Positions 1 through 6,858 of a stretch of DNA of 38,804 bases are shown here, one piece after another. This DNA comes from a virus, in the IMG/VR virus record IMGVR_UViG_3300020583_000007, positions 1 through 38,804 of that record; one strand, 5' to 3'. Numbering within the stretch: position 1 is the first letter of the stretch; each line of letters begins with the position of its first letter. Both the position numbers and the translations under genes were made by a program. The notes under the pieces were generated by a model. It was not told the origin of the DNA, did not search any database, and saw only the letters and a list, made by a program, of their open reading frames with translations.

Positions 1-94
1 GAAAGAGCTGAAGCAGAAAGGGAAGGAATTCAAAACGATTTTGCATAGGCGCAAACAGTCCAGGATTGAAAAGAATAATTCAGAAATGCTTTAA
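1..94 (+). CDS. 3' end of the hypothetical gene that starts at 38391 (partial copy)
   Basis: The last 31 codons and the stop (TAA at 92-94) of the 126-residue protein encoded at 38391-38771 appear here because the window overlaps itself. It is not a separate gene. See the 38391 entry for the protein. Confidence 0.9.
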   Translation, partial: KELKQKGKEFKTILHRRKQSRIEKNNSEML

Positions 95-127
95 TATGGC
101 CTTAATCTCATTAATGATTCTTCCCAA
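1..127. repeat. Terminal redundancy marking a circular contig (left copy)
   Basis: These 127 bases are identical to 38678-38804. They lie inside the 3' end of a gene and run 33 bases past its stop, so they are not a biological long terminal repeat with its own signals. The exact length of 127, a common largest assembly k-mer, indicates a circular molecule of about 38,677 bp whose ends overlap. Confidence 0.9.
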
Positions 128-129
128 GC

Positions 130-263
130 AATTGATTAGTGTGATAGCTGATCAATTCGCAAATCCCGGTCCAGGGGATAGGCTCCCTGGCCGGTTCCTT
201 TTAGAGTGTTTGAACAGGTTTAACACTCATGCCGGGTTCGGGAACATGGCTGCTCCCGCCCGG
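130..263. other. Cluster of consecutive stem-loops in a gene-free stretch
   Basis: Between the stop at 94 and the start at 392 there is no convincing gene. Four stem-loops follow one another: 130-157 (AATTGATTAG with CTGATCAATT, one G-T pair), 166-194 (CCGG-T-CCAGGG with CCCTGGCCGG), 204-228 (GAGTGTT with AACACTC, 11-base loop) and 232-263 (CCGGG and CGGGA arms closing on TCCCG and CCCGG). A fifth lies at 305-346. The arms are GC-rich in an AT-rich genome. The last two stems end in T-runs and could be terminators. The first three do not, so a structured RNA, a packaging signal or a single-strand initiation site are alternatives. Confidence 0.6.
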
Positions 264-270
264 TTTTTTT
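231..270 (+). terminator. Intrinsic terminator-like hairpin
   Basis: A two-part stem (232-236 with 259-263, and 239-243 with 254-258) with a two-base bulge and a ten-base loop is followed by seven T residues at 264-270. It would stop plus-strand transcripts leaving the gene that ends at 94. Confidence 0.65.
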
Positions 271-304
271 ACTGCGTTAATGGATCTGCCATCCGGTTAC
301 GCAT

Positions 305-357
305 GGGGAGGGAGGTTTTACAGAGAAGGTCTGTTTTCCCCTCCCCTTTATTTTTTG
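305..357 (+). terminator. Second terminator-like hairpin
   Basis: GGGGAGGG at 305-312 pairs with CCCTCCCC at 339-346, with a 26-base loop, followed by a T-rich tract at 347-356. Two terminators in a row before the gene at 392 would insulate it from upstream transcription. The large loop makes it weaker than the one at 231. Confidence 0.5.
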
Positions 358-391
358 CTTCAGTTAATTAACAATTATAATTTCTTAGCCT

Positions 392-643
392 ATGTCACTT
401 ATTTCTTCCCGAGTAAAAAACATCATCCTGGAGCATTATGAATTTTTGGAGCTTCAGCAAATTACCGAAAGAGCTGATTTCTATGAAGATTTCGGATTTG
501 AAGAAGTTGATTTCATTGAATTAATTCTGCATTGCGAAAAGGAATATACAATCGCTATTCCTGATGAAGATGCACTCAAAATGAAAACAGTTGGGGACTT
601 GATTAATTATCTTGAACAGAACGTTCCAAACGGAATGCGTTAA
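392..643 (+). CDS. Acyl-carrier-protein-like protein lacking the phosphopantetheine serine
   Basis: The 83-residue product has the length and layout of a bacterial acyl carrier protein: helix 1 (about residues 5-18), then GFEEVDFIEL aligning with the canonical GADSLDTVEL, then IPDEDALKMKTVGDLINYL, which matches the helix 3-4 region of AcpP closely. The serine that carries 4'-phosphopantetheine in real ACPs is replaced by Glu38, so this protein should not be able to carry acyl chains. It may be a structural adaptor or a decoy for host fatty-acid enzymes. The start ATG follows TTAGCCT. The fold assignment is good; the function is unknown. Confidence 0.75.
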   Translation: MSLISSRVKNIILEHYEFLELQQITERADFYEDFGFEEVDFIELILHCEKEYTIAIPDEDALKMKTVGDLINYLEQNVPNGMR

Positions 644-707
644 TCTCCCTAAAAGAGAAATCCGAAAATCTTGAAAAGAGTAGGAATCACCGCTAACAAC
701 AAACAAC

Positions 708-926
708 ATGAAAAGTTATCTGCTTGGATTCTTCAGTTTTCTGCTGAGTTCGCTGGTTAATCTCATCTGTTTCGCTGCTGCAATCATCAATGAGTTTGTC
801 ATTCAGCCTCTCTTCGATCCCGTTACGAAGGGGACTGCTCGCAAATCCTTTGGTGAAACTTCCAAAGTTGAATTCCAGGCGAAAGCATGGTTTTATAACT
901 GGAAGAATTTGCATCAAGTGTATTAG
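708..926 (+). CDS. Small membrane protein, hypothetical
   Basis: A 72-residue product with a strongly hydrophobic N-terminal segment (about residues 4-32, with cysteine, phenylalanine and alanine runs) and a charged C-terminal tail. It probably has one membrane helix or an uncleaved signal anchor. The start is supported by an ACCGCTAACAACAAACAAC leader, a variant of the CGCTA leader used across this element. I do not recognise the family. Confidence 0.6.
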   Translation: MKSYLLGFFSFLLSSLVNLICFAAAIINEFVIQPLFDPVTKGTARKSFGETSKVEFQAKAWFYNWKNLHQVY

Positions 927-952
927 TTGCAGACAACCACAAAATGAAAAAA

Positions 953-998
953 GGAAGAGTAATGAATTTCTCACATTACTCTTCCCCCTCCGGGGAAG
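953..998 (+). promoter_or_regulatory. Two mutually exclusive hairpins, attenuator-like
   Basis: A perfect 11-bp stem, GGAAGAGTAAT (953-963) with ATTACTCTTCC (975-985), shares its right arm with a second stem, CTTCCCC (981-987) with GGGGAAG (992-998). Both cannot form at once. They lie between the stop at 926 and the start at 1033. Neither is followed by a T-run, so this is not a standard terminator. It could be an RNA switch, an mRNA processing site or a protein-binding site. Confidence 0.5.
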
Positions 999-1032
999 CC
1001 TAAATTAAAAATGTTCACTAACCTTCAAAAAC

Positions 1033-1317
1033 ATGATTAATTCTCCTCTTATGGCAAAGAATGAAAACACGCACGTTGAATTCGTTGCCTTCTCAATGAT
1101 CTTCAATGAAATCTTTATCGGAGTCCTTACAAAGGAAGAAGCCTTAGCAAAGATCGTTGAGGATTTTGGTTGTGATACAGCATACATCATCAATCTGCAT
1201 CTCACAAAAGAATATCCGACAAATCCGAATGCTGCTCATTTAAGCAGGGCCATCCCTGATAAATATACTTCAGCGCATCATGAACGGCATGGAGGATTTA
1301 CTTCAAAGAATTCTTAG
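1033..1317 (+). CDS. Hypothetical protein
   Basis: A 94-residue soluble protein. Residues 15-62 alternate hydrophobic and charged positions with a likely helix EEALAKIVEDFGCDTAYIINLHL; the C-terminus is His- and Ser-rich and looks disordered. The start at 1033 follows CTTCAAAAAC; ATG at 1051 is an alternative that removes six residues. I do not recognise the family. It is the first gene after the double hairpin at 953-998. Confidence 0.6.
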   Translation: MINSPLMAKNENTHVEFVAFSMIFNEIFIGVLTKEEALAKIVEDFGCDTAYIINLHLTKEYPTNPNAAHLSRAIPDKYTSAHHERHGGFTSKNS

Positions 1318-1354
1318 GATAGGCAATTAATTCCTCACTTAAAACAAAAAACCA

Positions 1355-1546
1355 ATGGCAGATTTAGAAAAAAATGTTCCTGAATCTCAGGAAAGCAAGA
1401 TTGAAGAATTAAGAAAAAGAAAAGAAAAACTCCTCTCCTATAAAGCATCATTAGATCGCTCTTCAAGGGATTATGAAAGTCTATCCAATTATTACAGAGA
1501 ACAGATCTCTGAGTTGGAAAGTCAGATTAATGAACTTGAAAATTAA
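1355..1546 (+). CDS. Short coiled-coil protein
   Basis: Sixty-three residues, almost entirely predicted helix with heptad-like spacing of Leu, Ile and Tyr and many Lys/Glu pairs (residues 14-63). It probably forms a coiled coil or docks on a larger helical partner. The leader CACTTAAAACAAAAAACCA before the ATG matches a second leader type seen at 9472, 26673 and 30035. It lies 12 bases upstream of the winged-helix gene and may work with it. Confidence 0.65.
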   Translation: MADLEKNVPESQESKIEELRKRKEKLLSYKASLDRSSRDYESLSNYYREQISELESQINELEN

Positions 1547-1558
1547 GAGCATCTAGCA

Positions 1559-2518
1559 ATGACAGAAATCAAAATACTTAAAGGTTTAGCGTCTCAGCTG
1601 GTTTCGGACCGGAAGAAGCGTACTAAGTATGTGACTAATCGCATCCTTAAAGCCTTTGATTTATTTATCTGTCTCAAAGCTCAGACAACATCCGGTCACA
1701 TTAAAGATTATAGAGATCAAATTAATACGCTGCTCCCATTCTGTAAATGCGGATACAGCACTTTCTGGACTCGTTTAAACGAGTTGGAAGATTTGAAGCT
1801 CATCGAATTTACAGGAGGAGGAATGTTTGCTCCGCACATCTCATTAGCATCATGGCAAAAAGTTGCTGAGATGTATGATATTGTTTCAATTGATTTCATT
1901 ACTGTCCGATATGACGAAAAGAATAAATTACAAAATGTCGAATACATCTTAAAAGCTGTTGAAATTTTAGAGAACCAACAAGCTCAGGCCACACAAGCAA
2001 AACGCAAGCTTAACAAAACTCCGGAAATACAGGATGCATTTGATGATTTCTACAAAAAGCAAAATAAGAAGGTTGATTTTAACCTCGTTAATTTGTTTGA
2101 ATTGCAGAAAGAGACATTTTCCCTGGGGGCTGCTGATTATGATGCGCTACATGCTATAAATCCTGATGTTAATCGGTCCTCTATGCGGATGAAGGATCAA
2201 TATCAATTCCATTCGATCCGCAACGTTGCATACATGAAGAGACAATTAAAAAAGCGTGGTCTGGCCGATGTGAAGCATAGAGAAGCTCCAGTTTGCAGAT
2301 ACAAAGAACACGTTAATCCCAAAGCTTCGAAAACACGCACAAAGGATGCGGTAAGGCTCGGAGCTGTCATCGGCCTGATGATTCCCTCAGCTGGAGTCCC
2401 GGTGATTAAGAAGGGCACAAAAACGCATGAATTCACAACTTTTTATCACCGTGAAAATCACGCGAAAATTTGGAGGTTGTCCGATTCGATTGAAATAAAC
2501 ACCAAAATTTTCAAATAG
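1559..2518 (+). CDS. Two-domain winged-helix DNA-binding protein (candidate replication or transcription factor)
   Basis: A 319-residue basic protein. Residues 18-90 look like a winged helix: a helix near LKAFDLFICLKA, a recognition-type helix in CGYSTFWTRLNELEDLKLIEF, then a beta wing. A second helical DNA-binding-like segment occurs near residues 213-245 (IRNVAYMKRQLKKRGLADV), and the tail is Lys/Arg-rich. Proteins with this HTH plan are common in Bacteroidota phages and plasmids. Because the element has iteron-like repeats near 35.9 kb and no other initiator candidate, it could be the initiator, but no family-specific motif proves this. Confidence 0.55.
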   Translation: MTEIKILKGLASQLVSDRKKRTKYVTNRILKAFDLFICLKAQTTSGHIKDYRDQINTLLPFCKCGYSTFWTRLNELEDLKLIEFTGGGMFAPHISLASWQKVAEMYDIVSIDFITVRYDEKNKLQNVEYILKAVEILENQQAQATQAKRKLNKTPEIQDAFDDFYKKQNKKVDFNLVNLFELQKETFSLGAADYDALHAINPDVNRSSMRMKDQYQFHSIRNVAYMKRQLKKRGLADVKHREAPVCRYKEHVNPKASKTRTKDAVRLGAVIGLMIPSAGVPVIKKGTKTHEFTTFYHRENHAKIWRLSDSIEINTKIFK

Positions 2519-2524
2519 CTAAAA

Positions 2525-2698
2525 ATGAACGAAACCCGCACCGGCAGCCGGCCCCCGGCCCCCACGATTAAAAATTCCTATTCACGAATGTGGATATTAC
2601 ATCATGTTTGGGTTCTGTTGTTTCTGTTGTTCTCTGTTGTTACTGTCTGTTCACAAGATACAGAACACACAGAACGGCCTCAAAAATCCGAGCTATGA
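2525..2698 (+). CDS. Small signal-anchor or lipoprotein-like ORF
   Basis: A 57-codon frame starting at ATG 2525 six bases after the previous stop, with the usual A-rich start context (GCTAAAAATG). It encodes a basic N-terminus, a hydrophobic stretch (WVLLFLLFSVVTV) and a cysteine (Cys43) followed by SQDTEHTE, resembling a lipoprotein signal, although the lipobox is imperfect. Its TGA overlaps the ATG of the next gene (ATGA, 2695-2698), which suggests translational coupling. A GC-rich patch (2539-2566) lies inside it. The alternative is that this DNA is read in another frame as an N-terminal extension of the next gene. Confidence 0.45.
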   Translation: MNETRTGSRPPAPTIKNSYSRMWILHHVWVLLFLLFSVVTVCSQDTEHTERPQKSEL

Positions 2699-3096
2699 GC
2701 GAAGAAATCGAAGTGATCGAATCCCGGACTCCAGTGATCTTCAAAAGCGATAAGATCGAAGAATTCCGCAAAAGAGCATTCCATTTGCATCCATGCGGGA
2801 AGGAAGCTATCCCTCAGGGAGAAAGTCCGATTGCTATGCGTGTTTGGTTTACTGATGAACGGACCGTTAAATTCCGGGGAGACAGGAACAGCGGTTATGT
2901 AAACATCATGATTTCAAATCTCCGGAGATTGATTTTTAAATACATGAGCGAAAAGAAATTGGCGAAGGTGATCATGTACGATAACCGGCCAGAAGTTTTT
3001 TCCAAAGTGATTCTCCTGATCGAAAACGGACAGGTAATTGAAAATAAGTTTCCTCTCTATTCCAATGAATTCAAAATCAAAAAACCAGTAATATAA
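2695..3096 (+). CDS. Hypothetical protein
   Basis: From ATG 2695 the product has 133 residues, mixed alpha/beta and basic. It has a likely beta segment around AMRVWFTDERTVKFRG and a helix around NIMISNLRRLIFKYM. An upstream GTG at 2590 in the same frame would add 35 residues containing a cysteine-rich hydrophobic segment. I prefer 2695 because it overlaps the preceding small ORF as ATGA and because GTG starts are otherwise rare here. Family not recognised. Confidence 0.6.
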   Translation: MSEEIEVIESRTPVIFKSDKIEEFRKRAFHLHPCGKEAIPQGESPIAMRVWFTDERTVKFRGDRNSGYVNIMISNLRRLIFKYMSEKKLAKVIMYDNRPEVFSKVILLIENGQVIENKFPLYSNEFKIKKPVI

Positions 3097-3115
3097 ACTC
3101 CTCAAAAAAAACGCT

Positions 3116-3637
3116 ATGAATAACATCGAAAAACTCCTCAAAGAAGAAATTGAATTAATAAAAACGCTTGAATTTCAATTAAGGGAATTTAAAGTAGGAA
3201 TGAGAGAATTGAAAGTATATACTGAAAGCAGATCAGAGATTATTTCAGCTGAATTCGGATATAAATTTTCTGAAATGATAAAAGAAGCTCAGTCAGAAAT
3301 AGAGCATGCTATATCATCAATAACAAAAATTATTGATGCCGGCGAAATGAATTATGGAGAATCGCCTAAAGACGAATTAGGAATTTTCTTTTCTGAAATC
3401 ATAAATGTAATGTCTCAGACGAATGCAAAGATTTCGGCTGAAGAAGTTTTAAAGCCATTCCTTATCATCGCTCAGGATGAGAAAAGCTATTATCTATTGA
3501 AGTTTGATAAAGGAGAGGGCAGATCTGCGTATGATGTGATCCCAGGATTAACGCGAATTATTCAAATATTGAATAATCAGGATCATGGAGATTTCGGGCA
3601 AATCGGAATGATTGATGTTAAACTAATTCGTAAATAA
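3116..3637 (+). CDS. Hypothetical protein, helical N-terminus
   Basis: A 173-residue acidic protein. Residues 1-75 are likely long helices (coiled-coil-like, many Glu/Lys), followed by a mixed domain with IISAEEV and YYLLKFDKGEG segments. The start is set by an AAAAAAAACGCTATG leader. It belongs to the plus-strand run of short early genes. I do not recognise the family. Confidence 0.7.
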   Translation: MNNIEKLLKEEIELIKTLEFQLREFKVGMRELKVYTESRSEIISAEFGYKFSEMIKEAQSEIEHAISSITKIIDAGEMNYGESPKDELGIFFSEIINVMSQTNAKISAEEVLKPFLIIAQDEKSYYLLKFDKGEGRSAYDVIPGLTRIIQILNNQDHGDFGQIGMIDVKLIRK

Positions 3638-3645
3638 CCTAAGAA

Positions 3646-4116
3646 ATGAAAAACGCTACATACAAATTTTCAATACCGGAAGGAACGAGAATAGAATTCG
3701 CGAAGGATATAATCCAAGTTGATACCCTTTTTGCAAAATGCAAACAAAGAGGAGTGATAGTTCCTCCAATGCCTCCGGATCATTCAGATATGTATTGGGT
3801 AAGGCCAGATGGTAATTCTGAAAAAGATTTCTTTCATGCGGAATATTTAACGGAATTTATTATTTATGAACCTTTGCTTGAATCTCCGGGGATGAAAACG
3901 AAAGAAGAGATCTTCGCTCGAATCAATGAACTTAAAAAAGAAAGGAATGAATTAAAGAAAAACAAATTAAATATTAAAGCCGGTCAATTATCAATGAGCG
4001 AAACATTAAAAATCATCTCCGATCAATCGCATGCAATAAATACGAGAAATAATTTACTCATCGAAATCAAAGCTCTCAGATGGGTCTTAAATCAGCAGTG
4101 CGATGATAAAGATTAA
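3646..4116 (+). CDS. Hypothetical protein
   Basis: A 156-residue product with a beta-rich N-terminal part (residues 1-75, with VPPMPPDHSDMYWVRPDG) and a helical Lys/Glu-rich C-terminal part (residues 85-150). The ATG follows CCTAAGAA, a sequence that recurs at the ends of the purine-rich repeat units at 10963-11450. It overlaps the next gene by 14 bases. Family not recognised. Confidence 0.65.
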   Translation: MKNATYKFSIPEGTRIEFAKDIIQVDTLFAKCKQRGVIVPPMPPDHSDMYWVRPDGNSEKDFFHAEYLTEFIIYEPLLESPGMKTKEEIFARINELKKERNELKKNKLNIKAGQLSMSETLKIISDQSHAINTRNNLLIEIKALRWVLNQQCDDKD

Positions 4117-4507
4117 AGCCACATATAGAGAGCTGGAAGCATTCCAGAATTATTTAGACCTCTGCATCAAGGGATCTGCAAAGACTCAGGACGGAGTAAA
4201 GGAATATCTCTTAGCCTCATCTTTAAAGCAATTGCAAAATCGCATTGTAAAAAAAATGATTAATGCATTTTGCAACGAAATAGAACTCCGGAAACCTGAC
4301 ATAACAAAGGAAAGATTATATCTGATTAAGATTATGAATGATGAGGTCCTTTCCCTTTGTATTTATTTCAACCGGCATACGATTCATTCTTTCCTTCTTC
4401 CGCTCCAGACTTTCATTTTACAGAGAATACCTGTTGAAGTGATTAATGCTCAGAAAACATTCCCAACTCCTTCAACATGGACCGTAAATGAATTGTATGA
4501 TGATTGA
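4103..4507 (+). CDS. Hypothetical protein
   Basis: A 134-residue, mostly helical, basic protein without membrane segments. Its start lies within the 3' end of the previous gene, so the two are probably co-translated. It ends before a spacer (4508-4600) that may hold a promoter. Family not recognised. Confidence 0.6.
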   Translation: MIKIKATYRELEAFQNYLDLCIKGSAKTQDGVKEYLLASSLKQLQNRIVKKMINAFCNEIELRKPDITKERLYLIKIMNDEVLSLCIYFNRHTIHSFLLPLQTFILQRIPVEVINAQKTFPTPSTWTVNELYDD

Positions 4508-4522
4508 TTCAAAAATAATTTC

Positions 4523-4530
4523 TATCTTTC
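4523..4530 (+). promoter_or_regulatory. Possible Bacteroidota-type -7 element
   Basis: TATCTTTC differs by one base from the Bacteroidota -7 consensus TAnnTTTG, in the spacer between two genes. A TTG lies 16 bases upstream, shorter than the usual spacing of about 19-20, so the match is weak. It would drive the genes from 4601 on. Confidence 0.25.
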
Positions 4531-4578
4531 AGCATTGTTAATTGAATGTTGATCAACTGATCAAACGCTATACATAAA

Positions 4579-4611
4579 ATGAAACAACTCCGATTAAATC
4601 ATGGCGAATAA
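4579..4611 (+). CDS. Possible 10-residue leader peptide
   Basis: ATG at 4579 opens a ten-codon frame (MKQLRLNHGE) that ends inside the start of the gene at 4601. The CGCTA leader element (AAACGCTATACATAAA) precedes this ATG rather than the one at 4601, so ribosomes may be recruited here and passed on. The frame is too short to judge from composition; the alternative is simply a long leader for 4601. Confidence 0.25.
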   Translation: MKQLRLNHGE

Positions 4612-4810
4612 GAAACTAGAATTAACTGGACAGTCATTCAAGACTGTCCGGGAGCATTACGGCATGTCCGAATACGAATTTTCCCGCAATATCGAACCCA
4701 TCAGAGACAAGCTCGATAAGATGATTGGAGCAAATGGGAAGCGATATAAGAATCTCACCCCGAGCCAGGTTCGTTTGATCATTCAGCATTTGGAAGGAGT
4801 GCAGTCATGA
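4601..4810 (+). CDS. Small helix-turn-helix-like protein
   Basis: Sixty-nine residues. The layout SFKTVREHYGMSEYEFSRNI, then a basic linker, then LTPSQVRLIIQHLEG resembles small DUF4248-type proteins of Bacteroidota, which end in a similar LTPxQVxLIxxHL segment and are suspected DNA-binding proteins. It overlaps the next gene by four bases (ATGA). Function is not shown by the sequence. Confidence 0.55.
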   Translation: MANKKLELTGQSFKTVREHYGMSEYEFSRNIEPIRDKLDKMIGANGKRYKNLTPSQVRLIIQHLEGVQS

Positions 4811-5016
4811 CCAACGCACAATTCAGAGAATTACAGGCCGACTTGGACCGAGTTGGAATAAGAACACATATTCAGAAATGCGGTCCCAAAACTTACAATT
4901 TGATTGTAAATTTCGAAGTGATTAAGATCCGGAAGCAACGTGCAGCATGTCGGAATCGGATAATCAAAATGCATCATAAGAACATTGATCTCATAAACAA
5001 ATCAAGATGCAAGTAA
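4807..5016 (+). CDS. Small basic hypothetical protein
   Basis: Sixty-nine residues, very basic in the second half (KIRKQRAACRNRIIKMHHK), which suggests nucleic-acid binding. It is coupled to both neighbours: ATGA overlap upstream and a ten-base overlap with the J-domain gene at 5007. Family not recognised. Confidence 0.55.
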   Translation: MTNAQFRELQADLDRVGIRTHIQKCGPKTYNLIVNFEVIKIRKQRAACRNRIIKMHHKNIDLINKSRCK

Positions 5017-5549
5017 AAGACCTAAAACATTTCAATATTAATGACAGCCTCCAGGATCTGCGTAAACAATGGATCGAATACGGAAAGTCATATCACCCTG
5101 ACAAGTTCAAAAGCGATAAGAGCAAAGCGGATGCGAATAATATAATGGCTGCTATAAATGCTGAGTATGATTTCGTGAAGAATGAAGAGAATAGAAAGAA
5201 AAACGAATCATCCAAAGCTCAGCCATTCAAAGCACAAGAAAATACAAACGGTTCAAAGGACCGGGAAGAAGCTCAGGCAGATTTGATTTACGAAGCCCTT
5301 ACAAACGCTTCCGGAGTGAATTATAATAAGCTCATCCCTATTATTAATGAGGTGAAGGATTGGGGGAAACTGCTTACCATTTATAAGGACAAATATACAT
5401 CGAGCGTTTTGGATCACATCATCAGGTATGTTAAGAACAAAAAAGCGGTGATTGATTTAAAAGATAAGATCCAGGGAGAGTTGATGAAGCAAGCAATGAG
5501 CGGATCTTTCTTAGGTGACATTATTTTAGCAATCTTTAAAAATCTCTGA
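5007..5549 (+). CDS. J-domain (DnaJ-like) co-chaperone
   Basis: The 180-residue product has a J-domain-like N-terminus: helix II LRKQWIEYGKSYHPDKF with the diagnostic HPD tripeptide at residues 30-32, then helix III DANNIMAAINAEYDFV. J-domains stimulate the ATPase of host DnaK. No Gly/Phe region or zinc domain follows; instead there is a Lys/Ser/Gln-rich linker and a helical C-terminal domain (residues 90-180) that probably binds a client. Viral J-domain proteins recruit DnaK for replication-complex remodelling or virion assembly. The J-domain assignment is good; the client is unknown. Confidence 0.75.
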   Translation: MQVKDLKHFNINDSLQDLRKQWIEYGKSYHPDKFKSDKSKADANNIMAAINAEYDFVKNEENRKKNESSKAQPFKAQENTNGSKDREEAQADLIYEALTNASGVNYNKLIPIINEVKDWGKLLTIYKDKYTSSVLDHIIRYVKNKKAVIDLKDKIQGELMKQAMSGSFLGDIILAIFKNL

Positions 5550-5551
5550 TC

Positions 5552-5905
5552 ATGGCAGCTGCTCTCCTCCGTTTTCTATTATTGGCACTTCTGTTTTTTA
5601 ATTCCAGAATATTTCTGAGCAGCTTGAAAGCGTTCAAATTGCAATTAGATCTCTGGAAGAATATAAGAAAGCGGGGAACCAACGGACCAGGAATCGGACT
5701 TCCTTTTTATCCGGATCATCCTATTAAATGTATATGCGAAAATTGTTCTCCGGAGGATCTGGAGGAGAAGCTGAAGGAGATCCTTGAAAATAGATTAAAG
5801 GAACACGCCAAAGTAGTTGAACATTTTGCAGTTAAAACGCTGAGAGATTTTACAGTTTGCGCCCTAGCCCTTTATTTTCTGATTCAACAAATCTTCTTTA
5901 TATAA
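5552..5905 (+). CDS. Membrane protein with two end helices, paralogue of the next gene
   Basis: A 117-residue product with a hydrophobic N-terminal segment (residues 3-24), a charged middle containing a CICENC motif near residues 57-62, and a hydrophobic C-terminal segment (residues 96-117). The next gene has the same plan: N-terminal hydrophobic stretch, aromatic/basic segment, then (V/L)RDF followed by a terminal membrane helix. The two look like diverged paralogues with both ends in the membrane. Function unknown. Confidence 0.6.
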   Translation: MAAALLRFLLLALLFFNSRIFLSSLKAFKLQLDLWKNIRKRGTNGPGIGLPFYPDHPIKCICENCSPEDLEEKLKEILENRLKEHAKVVEHFAVKTLRDFTVCALALYFLIQQIFFI

Positions 5906-5910
5906 ATTAC

Positions 5911-6204
5911 ATGGATCACTCTCAATATATCTGTTTAATCATTTTTTGCATTGCTCAATTTGAAATGGCATGTAAAAGTGCGAGAATATTCTGGATTTCG
6001 TTTCGTTCCTGGTGGAAACTTAAAACACAATTCTCGGATCGTTATCCTCCAAAAGGATTTTCCAAATGTCATCTTGATGAAATAAACCGGCAAAGAGATA
6101 AAATTAAATTAGAAGAGGCGAAGCGATCAATGATAGAAACGATCCCGGTTTTTGTGAGAGATTTTTTTCTTTATCTGCTCGTTTTTCATTTTCTGATTGA
6201 ATAA
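5911..6204 (+). CDS. Membrane protein, paralogue of the previous gene
   Basis: A 97-residue product from ATG 5911. The open frame extends back to 5857, but the A-rich context TATAAATTAC and the hydrophobic N-terminus at MDHSQYICLI favour 5911. An N-terminal hydrophobic segment, WISFRSWWKLK, a charged centre and VRDFFLYLLVFHFLIE at the end repeat the plan of the protein at 5552. Confidence 0.6.
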   Translation: MDHSQYICLIIFCIAQFEMACKSARIFWISFRSWWKLKTQFSDRYPPKGFSKCHLDEINRQRDKIKLEEAKRSMIETIPVFVRDFFLYLLVFHFLIE

Positions 6205-6224
6205 CCATTCTTAATTTATACGCT

Positions 6225-6824
6225 ATGAAAGTTGAAAAAACAATTGATACTCCAACAATGACAATGATAACCGGAACGGAAGGGCCTCCTGAAACTATTC
6301 ATTCAGCATTAATCCGATCCATCAAAGGGCAGGAAGATGTTGCGAGAATAATTTTGGAATCAATGGGACCCTTTTTCTTTCATCTCCGAGACATGATCGG
6401 ATCAAAAACAAAAGGCACTCCAGCAAAGATCCATTCATACAGGTCTGAGAAGTTTCCGGACCGGCCTACTCAGATGAGCTGGAATGAAGCCAGAGGATTA
6501 ATGAAGGATCTCCAGCTTTACGGATTGGCTGAGCAACATCTTTCGGATAGTGATGTTTGGAGAATTCATCTTGATCCTGCATTCAGAATTGCATATTTCA
6601 TACATCAGAAAGCAATATGCATCCGGAATATCTCAGAATATAACGTTGCGATCAGCCATATCGAGGCAGAAGATAAAATTCAGAAGGAAGCAATTGCTGA
6701 GCTGGAAAAGGAAGTTAACCAGGATGCGAAGATCCCTAAGCAGACAACCCGAAAGCCTAAAAATCGCAAAACACGAAAGAAAGGGCCCAAAGATTCCCCG
6801 ACTCCTCCTGATCAGGCTATTTAA
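6225..6824 (+). CDS. Hypothetical protein with basic C-terminal tail
   Basis: A 199-residue protein. Residues 25-130 contain helices and short strands compatible with a winged-helix-like fold (MSWNEARGLMKDLQLYGLAEQ), and residues 160-195 are Lys/Arg/Pro-rich and likely disordered. A DNA-associated role is possible. The start is fixed by a TTATACGCTATG leader. Family not recognised. Confidence 0.6.
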   Translation: MKVEKTIDTPTMTMITGTEGPPETIHSALIRSIKGQEDVARIILESMGPFFFHLRDMIGSKTKGTPAKIHSYRSEKFPDRPTQMSWNEARGLMKDLQLYGLAEQHLSDSDVWRIHLDPAFRIAYFIHQKAICIRNISEYNVAISHIEAEDKIQKEAIAELEKEVNQDAKIPKQTTRKPKNRKTRKKGPKDSPTPPDQAI

Positions 6825-6858
6825 AAAATAATACTAACTTTATCAAAATTACCCTCAG

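Noticed and set aside
66-441. Frames of 101 and 70 codons across the hairpin cluster
   Set aside because: They translate stem-loop sequence, have no leader, and overlap the end of a known gene or the start of the ACP-like gene.
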